Below, one piece after another: positions 44,345-54,852 of a stretch of 64,000 nt of DNA. The notes under the pieces were generated by a model. That model searched no databases. It was not told where the DNA came from and was given only the letters and a program-made list of their open reading frames with translations. Every line of letters begins with the position of its first letter. Positions within the stretch are counted from its first letter, which is position 1. Source of the stretch: Trissonchulus latispiculum (taxonomy: Eukaryota > Nematoda > Enoplea > Enoplida > Ironidae); the NCBI GenBank assembly GCA_030248195.1, contig JASAND010018443.1:110425-174424 (forward strand), written 5' to 3'. Position numbers and translations under genes: made by a program.

Positions 44345-44760
44345 CCCGCTTTTAGCACGTCCTAAAGCAGCTAGCAGTTATCACCACTTATGTCCGACTC
44401 GGAATCTGAGACGGTACATACCTCTAATAAGAGCCATCACGACATCACTACAAACTGCTGCCCGCTTCGCGGTACCCAAAAATCGTCGGAAGGATGCAAA
44501 GGCCTGGTGGAGCCCTGAACTTACCGAGCAGGCCCGCAAATGCAGGGACCTTAGGAAGAGGGCAAAAACTTGCAGTCAATGGAAGCTGGCATGGACGCAG
44601 ACAACAAAACGGTTCCGTGAGATGAAGACTGGACAGCTTACGCCACTGGACGAAATCTTAGAACTGACCCTGCTAAGGTCTTGAGGGTTATCAAAGCTAT
44701 TGATGGCCAAGCCCAGAGTTCGTCGCAGACCGGATTTTTGCTACCCTCACCGGTCCGCAG
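44345..44760 (+). pseudogene. LINE fragment between endonuclease and RT
   Basis: A frame ending at TGA 44,682 reads NRRKDAKAWWSPELTEQARK then KRFREMKTG. One base later the text continues in another frame as AKVLRVIKAIDGQA. The WW-x-PEL segment followed by basic helices is typical of the region between endonuclease and RT in Jockey/CR1-type ORF2. It may derive from the same family as the 48.6-kb fragment, but they do not overlap. Confidence 0.6.
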
Positions 44761-47196
44761 AAGGGTACCCGCTCTGTCCCGCCCCGCGGCCCGGAGACAA
44801 GACGAGGACAAGGACAGATACCCGCAAGGTACCCGAAACTAGCCCAGCTCATGTCCAAGACTAAATTAAAACGGCAATTTTCGTTTTACAAGGTGCTTAT
44901 TACCGTTAACTTTCTTAGTGTGAAATGTCTACTCTGAAACATTCATAAAAATGTGTTGCAAGCAAATAATGCATGAGATTTTTTGAAAACTAATTAAATA
45001 AACGAAAAATTAAGACCCTCTTTTCTTAATGACATTCCAAAAATGTTCATATTTTAAAGGCGGCGTCTAAAACCTGAAACAGGAACTGGAATACCTTGGC
45101 ACAGGAGCAGCATGAATCAGACTACAGGAACAAGAACAGGAACGGAACCGGATCTAAATTTCTGGAGCCGAACGAGAGATCAGGATCATAAAATGTGCAC
45201 ATGACCTGCTTTGATGCATCTAGATATGCGAAGTTATTTTACAAATAATAAGATTCTTATACATTGACCAACCACCAGCAAGCTCAAATGTGGTTTAAAG
45301 TGCAAATTATGTTTTTAAAGCAGGGACCTGTTCACAGTTAGACTACTGTTTCTGCAACTGAAATTAGACTAGAATGTTTGTTCCAGGAAACAGACCTCTG
45401 TTTTTGATCCTCCTCCTGAAAATAAATTTCCTCGCGATTCCTGAAAATTGGACTCTGTCTCCTTTTCCTGTTTTCGGAACGACATTTTTGCTCCTATTTC
45501 TGAAATTAGGCTTCCGCTCATTTATATTTCTAAATATTCCGCTATTTCTAAAAGCAGACCACTGTTTTTCTTCCAGTTCATGTTTCGGTTCCTGGTTCAT
45601 TTGTGGCTGTTCCTGTGCTTGTATTGGTTTTAGTTCTCAGTCACCTTTTTTCCTAAGAAAAGAGTTTTTGAAGCAAACCTCGCAGGTGCAGGAACTTTTG
45701 ATAAGTAAGTTCAAAATCTTTCAGCATAGAATCAGGCAAACATGAAAGTATTATCGGGTTTGAAGTCGCCGAAAGTGTTTCTTGTGACTGATGCGCTTTT
45801 TTACGACACTAAATCAGCAAAGACGCACAATTACAGCTCTGAAGAGTGTCAAACTAACTGAGAAGTGAACACGCGAATGTTCTGTTAGTACTAAATTCTA
45901 CTCAGATTTTAGACAAAAAATAGTCAAAATTTTCAGGTTAGGCCCGCACATATACCCGTTTCGGTAGTGCGGATACTGAAATTTGCTGATACCCGCCCCG
46001 CGCCGCGGCTACCCGCGGCCCGCGAACAACTTCTGGCCAATCCTGTCAGGATAACGGAGAAACATCAAGAAAAACGAAAACTGCTTATTACGGCTAAGGC
46101 GAACCCGAACTACTCCCTACGTCAACCACCAGACAGTCTCCGCCTTGTTACGACCAGACCAACCAACCAGCTGATCGTAGTAGAATGCAGAAGCCGCAGC
46201 ATAATTCGAGGAACGAAGCATTCAAATCTCTGCAGACGTCTCTGAAGCGAGTACCACCGTGACTCAATCCGGCATCTATTTTAAACTAAATCTTTGACCA
46301 AATTCACATAAATGTTTACTGCGACGCTCTATTCCTTATAGCAAGTACACAAGCAAGAGTTGGCAAACACTAGTTTCACTTGGAAATTTACTAATTAAAC
46401 TTTCTAATGTACTTTCGCTACAGATCGGCTTTGACCAAAAATGTGTTCAAATGCATGTCACCCAAAATTGAAGTCAATCGCCGAGTTTCGCGAAAACTGT
46501 TTACAGCATACGTCGAACCAAGAGTATAGAATGCGTAAGAGCATGACAGCAGATATACTCTATTGGTTGCTTCAGCAGGTATTATAAGCGTGACACATCT
46601 TCTGCACGCTAACGGATAACCCTACCCGCAATACTTATGGGCTAAAGCTCGAAGCAGCCGCAAAATTCGCGCACGTAGTTCTTGTGCATTCGAGCATTAA
46701 CATCCCAGCATAGAGCTAGTGAGCTTGCCACCGTTTCGACTGGGTATCAATTTGCGGGGTGGGGGTCACAGGGGTCTAATTTTCGAGGGGGTCAGCCTTT
46801 AGCGTGCACGCTTATAATACATAGAGTGTGCCTGTTGTCATCTTCTTAAATATTATGTACTCTTGGACGAACTTAGTATTTTCCCCACAAACTGAACTGG
46901 TGTTTTTCCACAAACAGAAATGGTGTTTGCTGATTTCAAGAGATAGATATATATACAGTTTTGCTTATTACTAGAAATAAGCAAGACGTTTGCCTATTTC
47001 TAGAAATGAGCAAAATTGTTTGCCGATCTTATGAAATCGGCAGTTTCGGGAAATTAGGCACAACATACACATAGTGCTGTCACTTATTTGGTAAAATTAC
47101 ATATGCATCTTACACTGAGGTATGCTAAGGATGCAAACACGATGCAGTATCATATCAAGCAGTTTTTCGAAACCACTGTAGCGACCATTCGCTCAC
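44761..47196. other. Non-coding between LINE fragment and the sulfotransferase exon
   Basis: CAGGAAC-type words are frequent at 45,070-45,160 and GTTCCTG-type words at 45,380-45,640, so these may be degenerate inverted arms. CCCGC/GCGGC-rich words at 44,780-44,830 and 45,990-46,025 resemble each other. The intron of the minus-strand exon begins at 47,196 and runs leftward into this stretch; no second exon could be recognised. Confidence 0.45.
47195..47196 (-). other. Splice donor of the sulfotransferase-like exon
   Basis: On the minus strand the junction reads CAG/GTGAGC, a near-perfect animal 5' splice site, exactly at a codon boundary after residue 102. Confidence 0.65.
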
Positions 47197-47502
47197 CTGA
47201 GTACAGATATTCTTTGGTATCCAACACATCAACAATCTTGTAGGATAGTCAACGTATGGGATTTCGCGTTTGCCAGGATATGGTTTAAGTCTTGGAGGGG
47301 GCAATAGGATTTGCTGTGAAAACTCCGCCCACAGATCACTGTCAAGTCCAATTCCTTTAAAGTAGGAAAGTAAGGACATCAACGACTGTGCATTGACAGA
47401 TTTTTCATCAAAATAACTTGCAGTTAAATAAGATATGACGATCACGATGAAACCAAAACAGCAGTATGTAAAAAGTCTTGTTGGCCGTAATGCATATACC
47501 AT
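47197..47502 (-). CDS. First coding exon of a carbohydrate-sulfotransferase-like protein
   Basis: An ATG at 47,502 opens 102 codons up to a CAG/GTGAGC donor. Residues 11-31 (FTYCCFGFIVIVISYLTASYF) form a single membrane anchor near the N-terminus, as in type II Golgi enzymes. Residues 89-102, RLLMCWIPKNICTQ, resemble the 5'-phosphosulfate-binding segment (RLLYCxVPKxxCTxW type) of the Sulfotransfer_2 family, which includes the chondroitin and HNK-1 sulfotransferases. The enzyme would transfer sulfate from PAPS to glycans in the Golgi lumen. The exon ends inside this motif in phase 0. The remaining exons are not seen, so an exon fragment or pseudogene is possible. It is the best candidate for a host gene here. 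Confidence 0.55.
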
Positions 47503-48136
47503 TGGTACGTCTATAAAAGTAACTGATATGTATATGAAATTTTGTAAGTATTGAAACTTGCTTGGTTAAACTGAAATGAAAGAATCTCGCAAAAAGCAGA
47601 AAGAAATATATACTATTGTAAAGTTGGCAGTGTACTGACTAACCAAACTTTACGAGTAGGAAACTGTGCACAAGGAGAACGCCGAACCTGGAGGAGATGC
47701 GGAGAGTCGAACCTATGCGAACCTCGCCAAAATTTTCTAAGTGAATCCTACCGAACGGAGTTAAACCGCCGATGAAGAGCAAAGACTCAAATACAAAGGC
47801 AACTACCCCAAATTTGCTGAAAACTACACGCTTAAAAATAACTAACGACCTACCCAAATAAAACTCAGAAAAATCCCTACTTACCGAATACACAACTAGT
47901 ACAAAAACCTAACTAAAATGACACCCTAAAGGTCTAAAAATAAACCACATTTACTTCAACAGAAGCGTGTTTGATACTGGGGGAGTCCCCCGAAAACTAT
48001 GCTTACAGACACAGAGAATACCAAGAAAAAGTACGAAATTACATAAAAGTTTCAAAGCAAATACTTTTACAGAAATATTTTTGAACCAATAACTTTTACG
48101 AAGAAACAATAAATCAAATTGTTAAACAAAGTAACC

Positions 48137-48224
48137 TTTCGATTAATTAAACCCACAAGTTTATCCTAATAATAGTACTATTTCGATTAATTAAACCCAC
48201 AAGTTTACCCTAATAATAGTACTA
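48137..48224 (+). repeat. 44-bp tandem duplication
   Basis: Two units starting TTTCGATTAATTAAACCCAC differ at one base. LINE 5' UTRs often contain such tandem units; this is inference. Confidence 0.85.
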
Positions 48225-48360
48225 CAGTATGTCCCTAGACCGTCACCGTCGAAGCCGTCAAAGCTAAGAAGAAGCTTTAAAAGAAGGAGAATAAAGAGAA
48301 TTAAATTTTGAATGTGAACTAAATGGCTCTACAGGGTCACCCTGGAGCGTGAATAAGTTT

Positions 48361-48420
48361 CATAAAATAAAAGATTGTCACTATCTTTTTCATAAAATAA
48401 AAGATTGTCACTATCTTTTT
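48361..48420 (+). repeat. 30-bp perfect tandem duplication
   Basis: Two identical units starting CATAAAATAAAAGATTGTCA. Confidence 0.9.
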
Positions 48421-48638
48421 GAAACTAAATCAATAAAAGGTGAAGCGCGGGCACAGAGAAAAAGACAGAGTATAAACGACCGCACGGCACAACAGAAAAA
48501 CACTAGACTGAACAACAAGATGCATAGGCAAGGAGAACAGGTTTTGAGAAGTGGTGGTAGAATCTCATTGGATGAATTTTAAGACCTTTTTAGAAGGAGA
48601 GATCCCCCGCCAATCAGCCATCACCTACCAGCTCCGAC

Positions 48639-49245
48639 GTGGACTTTGGGATGCAAAGATGGAGAAAACCTGGAGTGGTGTTTTTGGCGGCCGGTCGTGC
48701 CCAGGCCCAGCCCGACCGGCGTGTGCCTGTGGCTGGGTACCGCGATGGTGTGATTAACATTTTACTCCTCAGATCTGGTGACGTACATGCGAATCCTGAC
48801 CCGACGGGGCCAGTGCCTAGGACTCCCTACCCTTGTGCTGTCTGCCAGTCCAACGTCTCGTGGCAGGCCGTGTCCATCCAATGCCTGGCCTGTGATCTGT
48901 GGGTTCATCTCCGATGTAGTGGCCTAAATAGGGCCCAGGTCAACAAACTGCCGCCATCCCCATGTGGCAGGGTCAGCCACAAGATGTTGATGTGTCCATC
49001 AAGCTTGCACCACCTTCCTTGCCGAGCCCTCTTATTCCGCGGAGGGCAATAGTACACTCCAGCGCCGGAGAAATCAGGTTCGTGCAATGGAACGCCGATG
49101 GCATCCTCTCTAAGCTCCCAGAATTCAAACACTACCTATGTGAACGAGGAATAGACGTTGCCGTCCTGCAGGAAACCAAACTATCCGATGACAAGAATCT
49201 CCACTGTCCCGGTGTGAAGATAGCGTGCACTAAAGATAGATATTT
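48639..49245 (+). pseudogene. LINE ORF: 2A-like motif, PHD-type finger, start of endonuclease
   Basis: The first frame reads LLLRSGDVHANPDP (48,762-48,803), a degenerate 2A-like peptide, then PYPCAVCQSNVSW, IQCLACDLWVHLRCSG (48,834-48,917), a PHD-type C4HC module as found in CR1-like LINE proteins. In another frame, from 48,962, IRFVQWNADGILSKLPEF and IDVAVLQETKLSDDK give the N-terminal part of an AP-like endonuclease with the conserved N and E. The LINE is cut at 49,245 by the LTR of the next element. The endonuclease C-terminus and RT are missing here. Confidence 0.75.
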
Positions 49246-49797
49246 TGTGAAGTTAGCACGCACTCCTAAATTGTGGAATTATTTGGAAAATACTTAACTT
49301 GACAAACGCTCAGCGTATTTCTGACTTTTGTCTAAAATTGTCGGTACTTTAGCTAAATTCTCAATTGGCTCACGTTTGAACGGGTTGGTTGTGATTGAGT
49401 TGAGTTTTGGGTAGAGTTGCGAAGTGGTCGGGGGTCTTGTTGTGATTTAGGTTCCGATTTTGGGGTCGCGATTCGTTGACTATTTCCGAACTTGGAGTTA
49501 TATCATAATTCTGTTGGCGCTGTAAATTTAGTACTTTGTGTTCCAAAGTTGATGTAAAAGTATTTGTTATCTTTGGTTTTGCGTTTGATGAGTTTTGTCT
49601 AGCTCAGTTTGTGAAACTGACAGTAAAATCATTTGTTGTTAAATATTCTTTCTTAGGCAGACTTAGGGCATTTTCTATCGGCATCACACACCACACAGTT
49701 ACCTAGTGATCTAGTCTTATCCTAAATTATAGATAGTTAACTTGTTTTATTAGAGAACTAGTACATTTTACCAACAGACGTAGACTCGAACTTCACA
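49246..49797 (+). repeat. 5' LTR of gypsy element 2 (552 bp)
   Basis: It starts TGTGAAGTT and ends AACTTCACA, a perfect 9-bp terminal inverted repeat. Two bases later comes the primer-binding site. The left edge coincides with the break in the LINE endonuclease. A second LTR was not found downstream, so the target duplication cannot be read. Confidence 0.8.
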
Positions 49798-49799
49798 TG

Positions 49800-49810
49800 T
49801 GGCGACCGTG
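49800..49810 (+). other. Primer-binding site, tRNA-Arg type
   Basis: TGGCGACCGTG follows the LTR after TG. The same 11 bases occur at 62,104-62,114. I recall this sequence as the tRNA-Arg primer site of mdg1/412-type elements. Confidence 0.7.
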
Positions 49811-49821
49811 TCATGTGGTAG

Positions 49822-52147
49822 ATGCCGGTAGAATTTGCTCCTAAGTTTCAAAATTTTTTAGACGATCGTTTACAAGATATTCAGCGAATTTTTGAATTTT
49901 TGCCTAATTTTGATGCGTCAGCTGAAGTTGAAAATTTAGTTTTTCGTCAACGTTGCTGTGAACAAGCGCCACTCTTGGAGCGGGGGGATAGGTTTGAAAT
50001 GGAAAATTACACAGATCCTCCCTTGCGTGATGGGGTACCTCCCGGTACTCGTGGGGGGGGACCCGCATAGATCTTGGGGGATCCCGTACATTCCGACTAC
50101 TATCCCTTTGCAAAATTGGCGGGGGCAGCAGCAAGCTCAGCGTATGTCAAATGTGCGAAATCCAGTCCCGGTCAGTCAAAGTCAGTGGCGGCCGGCTACA
50201 GACCGGCCTGCCGCTCAGGTGGTGGGGTCGGGTCGGGGGGTCCCAAAACCGGCTCCAGCAATTTCTCAAATGTTGAATAATACTTTTGGTCCGCCTGTTA
50301 CGGGGGGAAGCCAGTCGGTGCAGAGTGGGGGGCGACCCCCCCAAAATCAGTCTCCCCCACCCCCTCCCCAGGCTCAGAATTCCCAACCGCCCCCCTTGCC
50401 AGTTCCTACCCCCGGGCAAAATTCTTCGGGGGGAAATGCTCAGAATGTGGGTACGGACCATGTCTGTATTGTCAATATGTCGTGTGAAGAGGCAGGAGGT
50501 CCTCCTCCCCCCCAGACTACAACGTCTATTTTACCGTCGGACGAGGAAATTTGGGCGGCGGCGGCAGCTGTTGTCCGGGATCCAGAGGTGGCAAATCTTC
50601 CGAGAGGTGATCCACGGCGGCTACATAAAATTGCGGATTATTATCAGAGTTTGGTGGACCGCATGACAAATCTTTTGATTGAGAAGCATGTTGAAAATGG
50701 ACGCCCTTTCCTGTCAAATTCGGCCTCGCCCCAGGCTTCAACCTCTGCTGCGGCTCAGTCATCCCGCACTCCTGTGGCCGGCCCGACGTCTCCGCAAGCG
50801 TCGAGTACTCAGGGGGCACCCAATAGTCCAGATTCTCATCATTCCTACGGTTCTGGGCAAAATACAGTCCGTTCAGTCCCTGGCACTGGATCACGACCTT
50901 ATCAATCAGGGGGTCCGCCCCCAGGTCAGAACCCGCCTCCAACTAGTCAAAATCCAGGGCATAATCCGTTTTTGCCGAATGACGCGGTGCCTGACCCTCA
51001 GTATTCGCGACAACAGCAGGATCAGCCTGGCGCTCCGCCACCGGGGGCGCCGCCTCCCCAGACGGCTGGACCATTTTATTATGACTCTGATGGGAATTGC
51101 TATTATTTTGATGCGTCAACTCAGCAATATTTGTACGTACAGCCGCACCCTGCAGCTCAGTATCAATATGGCTATCAACAGGACCAGTCCTCAACTCAAG
51201 AGCAAGGTACGTATGCATTTCCACAACAGGAACAGTTATTGGCTCCTATGTACCCGGATCCTGGTCCGGGTACTCCGCAAAATTATGGGTTTTTTTCGCA
51301 ACAGCAAGGCCAGCAGCAGACTACAACCTCTCCTGCTCAACAGCCTCAACAGCAGGGCCAATTCCAGCAACAGCCAGACCAAGGGGTCTACGGCGTTTCT
51401 AGTGCTTTTTCTCCGGCTGGGGGGCAGGGGCGTGGGCGACCACACCCCACCCCTCCCACTATGCAGGCCACGGATATTTCTGTTAGTAAACATAGCGCCC
51501 AATTATATCGTACGTATATGGCCATTTTGCAAGATATACCGCGTTTTGAACCGACTCTGGAATATTTTGAAGATTGGTTGCCTCAGTTTGTTTCTGCAGC
51601 CACGGTTCAGGGAATCCCTCAAGATCAATGGGCCCGGTTGATGTTCAATAAATTGTCAGGAAAAGCACTGATTTATGCTTCCAGAATTGGCCCTGGTGTT
51701 GTGGATTCTTTAGATAATTTTGTACGTCTGCTGTCTGCTCAATTTCCGAAGCCCAAGTTGTCTGTCTCGGAAAAATTTCATCGTTTCGCCCAGCGTATTC
51801 AGCAGCCTGGGGAGTCGGCGCGCCAGTATGTATCGGAGCTCCAGTCTCAGGCCCTGGAAATTTGGCCATCTCAAGAAGATAGGGACAGGCACTGCGTCCA
51901 GCAATTATTTGATGGAATTCGCTCAGAATATGCCTCTGCTTTGGCCTCAAATTTCAGTAAAGGGGAGCCTACCTTAGAAGAGATTCTACGTACATTGGAT
52001 AAACTGGAGGCTCGAAATTCGAAACCTGGTTATGGCGAACAGCAATTTGTGGCTCCAATTTTCAATGTAAACTCCCAGCCCATGTCAAAAGAGGGGGTGC
52101 CCCCCTGGACTCGACGCCGGCGACGCGGCTGGAGCTACGGGAGATGA
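49822..52147 (+). pseudogene. Gag of gypsy element 2
   Basis: The likely start is ATG 49,822 (MPVEFAPKFQNFLDD); one frame change in the G-run at about 50,050 joins it to the frame ending at TGA 52,145. Residues to about 350 are Pro/Gln/Gly/Ser-rich. At 51,074-51,145 comes FYYDSDGNCYYFDASTQQYL, an OCRE-like set of aromatic octads, then a Gln-rich stretch. The capsid (51,540-52,010) has LEYFEDWLPQF, LMFNKLSGKALIYAS, VSEKFHRFAQRIQQPGES and QLFDGIRSEYA, matching Retrotrans_gag. Capsid assembly in the cytoplasm is the expected role. The only damage is the one frame shift. Confidence 0.75.
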
Positions 52148-53160
52148 AGGACTGGCGGGAGACGAAGTTCTGGGACAAATTCAAAGAAATGGAAGAAGAA
52201 AAGCGGAAACGATTCCCACCGTGCAAACATTGCAACAAACGAGGACATCATCCGGACAAGTGTTGGGACAAGGATCCAAGTAAGGCCCCTCCGGGGTATA
52301 AACCGAGAAATGCTCAAAATTCTCAACAGCAGGTGGACATGGTGGGGGCCTACCCGGCAGTTCCTCCTCCGGCGTCATATCACCCTCAGGCGGCGCCGCC
52401 ACAGCTGATGACTTATCCACAGCAACAACCTCAACAGGATTCAGGTTGGTATTATATGCAATCGGGACAGCCGCGGCCGCCCGCAGGGGCGCAGGTAGCG
52501 CTGGTTCCAGCGTTTCCGGCGGGTCCTGCGGGGGGGCGCCCTGTCGCGCGGGCACCTGTTCAAAATTCTCAGCCTGTGGCTGCGGCGCCTGCTCGACCTC
52601 CTCCCTCTTATCCAAATTTTGTTATAGCTTCTCATGGTCCTATAGGGGGCGGGGCCCGACAGGTGGTCCGAGGGCCAGCCCCTCGTGCCACTACAAATCC
52701 GACGGCTCAACAGGTCTCAGAAATGGTTTCTCAATTGGCAATTCATATGATTCAAATAGAACCTGACTTTACTAAATTGGGCAGTTCAGAACATGTCCCA
52801 GGCGCCAATTCTGTTTCAAAAGAGGATGAGGCATTGGATTGGATGGTCCAACTTTTTCAGTGGATGCACCGCAATTTTTTCCTTCTTTCGTCCATTCATT
52901 CAAAAACGAACAGTTTAATGGACCAATATTATGTGGCACTTAAAGACCAAGTAGTTGAAATGTCTGATCTATTTACGACGCTATGGCCGGATAAGTTTGA
53001 TCCAGAGCAAGTTTGGTCCACGAATTATGAGCCGTCGTATTCTTGGTGTCAGGGGGCCTCTCCGGTGCGGGGGAACCCAACCGGCTCGGAAACCGCTAGT
53101 GGGGGGCAACCCCCCAGGGTCCTATCAGTCCGGGCTCTGCACCCTCTGGGGCTGCTTCTG
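52144..53160 (+). pseudogene. Nucleocapsid and spacer frame of gypsy element 2
   Basis: The frame overlaps the Gag stop by ATGA and is shifted by -1, compatible with programmed frameshifting or a one-base error. It begins with a basic/acidic helix (EEEKRKRF) and the CCHC knuckle CKHCNKRGHHPDKC at 52,222-52,263. A Pro/Ala/Gln-rich spacer follows, then a helical segment (LDWMVQLFQWMHRNFFLLSS). A G/C-run near 53,100 shifts the frame toward the protease. Confidence 0.7.
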
Positions 53161-54263
53161 CTGCTTCGGTAGCTTGCGGCATTGGGGAGGTCACCCCTCC
53201 TTTACCTTCAGAGGTGGGGTCCTCCCAGGGTCCATTGGTCCCCTACTCCTCCCAACAGGCCCAAGAAAATCGTCGACAGTACTACAGTCAAAATTTTCCG
53301 TCTGACGTAATTGATTCGGGTCAGGTCCGCGAAATTGATCTAGATGCCGTATTGGCTGCGGGGGATAATACCCCTGCTATTCTCATTCTCATTCAAACTT
53401 TGGTTGCAATTATTGATACTGGAGCCTCTATTTCTATCTTGAGTTCCGGAGGTCTGGAACGACTTTTTCGTGCGGGGGCTGAATTGGTAGTTCAATATCC
53501 GGATCCAATTCGGGCAAAAACTCCGGGAAATGACTATTTGAGGCTCACAGGTAAAGTTTATGTTCCTTTTCATGTCGGACAAATTCAGTTCGGGTGGCAC
53601 TTTCATCTTGCTCCCGATTTTTATAAGGACATTTTGCTAGGAACTGACTTCATGAAAGCTAATTCATGGGACATTTTGCTTTCTCAAAATATTGTGAATA
53701 TGGGGGGCCTGTACCATGACCTGCTTACACCGGATCAATTGCGTTCAGTATGGTCTACGAAAGAAGGGCAACCCGCTGCTGCAGTCCTGGCAGTAGATGT
53801 TGTGGTTCCCCCCTCCTCGGAGGTCTGGGCAAAGGCCCAGGTCTCCTCAGAACTGACCGGGACTCCCTTTTTGTTCGAACCTTTGGATTCTTTTGTTCAT
53901 GTAAATCGTGTATTGCCATATGGGGGGATTATTGATCTCCAACAAAATTTTTTCGAATTTTTGGTGGCGAATCCTACGAATTGTCCAGTTGCCTTGTCAA
54001 AATCCATGCTGGTCGGGTCCATTTGCCCGGCTGAGGACTATCTGGCCACGGATCCGTCTTTTGAAAAACCATTGGCCGTCACCAGAGCACAGGCAAATTT
54101 AGATACGTATATTGAAGATATGATTTTTGTTGTTGACTCAGACCTTGGGACCCCTCCTCCACGGGTGGCGTCACCATTTTCAGAATTTTCGTTTGATTCT
54201 CCCTTTGAAGATAATTTGGTTCTCAACTGTGATGATAAGCAGCATATCTGCAGAAAATACTAG
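53130..54263 (+). CDS. Protease and following region of gypsy element 2
   Basis: The frame is open before the GTG at 53,214 and extends upstream to the G/C-run near 53,115. The retropepsin motif AIIDTGASISILSSGG is encoded near 53,408-53,455, and DILLGTDFMKANSWDILL supplies the second conserved strand. About 200 residues follow (VVVPPSSEVWAKAQVS, RVLPYGGIIDLQ), the typical spacer before RT in mdg1-like Pol. The stop at 54,261 after HICRKY truncates Pol before RT. The catalytic Asp is intact. Confidence 0.8.
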   Translation, partial: PGSAPSGAASAASVACGIGEVTPPLPSEVGSSQGPLVPYSSQQAQENRRQYYSQNFPSDVIDSGQVREIDLDAVLAAGDNTPAILILIQTLVAIIDTGASISILSSGGLERLFRAGAELVVQYPDPIRAKTPGNDYLRLTGKVYVPFHVGQIQFGWHFHLAPDFYKDILLGTDFMKANSWDILLSQNIVNMGGLYHDLLTPDQLRSVWSTKEGQPAAAVLAVDVVVPPSSEVWAKAQVSSELTGTPFLFEPLDSFVHVNRVLPYGGIIDLQQNFFEFLVANPTNCPVALSKSMLVGSICPAEDYLATDPSFEKPLAVTRAQANLDTYIEDMIFVVDSDLGTPPPRVASPFSEFSFDSPFEDNLVLNCDDKQHICRKY

Positions 54264-54852
54264 ACGTCTCTATCTTGTCTGCATCTAAGCGAATTACTCT
54301 TCAAAGTTGAAGTTTTAGCTTTTAAAACATTTAAACATTTAAAAGTTTTTGGCTAATGAAAGAAATATTTTACCACTGGTGCGAGCTATAAAGGCTGTAA
54401 TTTGGCATATACAGAGGCCCTATGGGCATACAAATTTATGCCAAATGGCAAGAAATTCTGACACCTGAAAAAATTTCATGTCAATTTTAATCTTCAAAAA
54501 TTGCCGAATTGAAAAAAATAAAGTCGGGCAAAAGTTTAGTCGCCCCCCCCCCCTTAAGTCGTTTAACACGTTCCCACCCACAAAATTTCGAGCCTGGTTC
54601 CTACACATTGCAATTAGCGTTGACCTAATTACTGGCGCTGTGACTGTTCCAATTAAACAGATATCGTCAGTTATCTGAGATCTATCTATCGAGCAAACAT
54701 CACCTTGGACATAATTTTACTCTTTCACATGCCTTAAATTTTACCCTTTTATTCAGAAGCGACTGTAATTTACACTGAGTTCGGACGTAATGTTACGTCC
54801 TAGGTGTATTTTGATGAAACCCATTAAGACGTAAAATTACGTGGCAGGGAGG
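54264..54852. other. Non-coding, with the right end of a TTAA element
   Basis: CGCCCCCCCCCCC plus TTAA at 54,541-54,557 is a right terminus of the G-run family; no left partner is present. GGACGTAATGTTACGTCC (54,784-54,801) and ACGTAAAATTACGT (54,828-54,841) are short palindromes. No gene. Confidence 0.5.

Larger units (their letters stand above)
47503..48638. other. Upstream of the sulfotransferase exon and 5' region of the PHD LINE
   Basis: No clear gene. Two tandem duplications (48,137-48,224 and 48,361-48,420) stand before the LINE coding region and may belong to its 5' UTR. An 84-codon minus-strand frame at 47,639-47,893 has no recognisable features and is not called. Confidence 0.45.
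49246..54263 (+). mobile_element. Gypsy element 2, 3'-truncated after protease
   Basis: The order is 5' LTR, primer-binding site, Gag, zinc-knuckle frame, protease. RT, RNase H, integrase and the 3' LTR are missing; sequence after 54,263 is unrelated. The Gag body is long and almost undamaged, so the insertion is younger than gypsy element 1. Confidence 0.8.

Noticed and set aside
45374..45745. 123-codon frame with hydrophobic residues (LFLILLLKINFLAIP)
   Set aside because: It is a translation of TTTCTG/TTCCTG-rich low-complexity text, with no ATG context, family match or consistent frame.
47639..47893. 84-codon minus-strand frame upstream of the sulfotransferase-like exon
   Set aside because: No motif, signal or splice evidence; length is within chance for this composition.
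49400..49797. Second LTR pair for gypsy element 2 downstream of 54,263
   Set aside because: Neither TGTGAAGTT nor AACTTCACA was seen to the right of 54,263; the element is taken as 3'-truncated.
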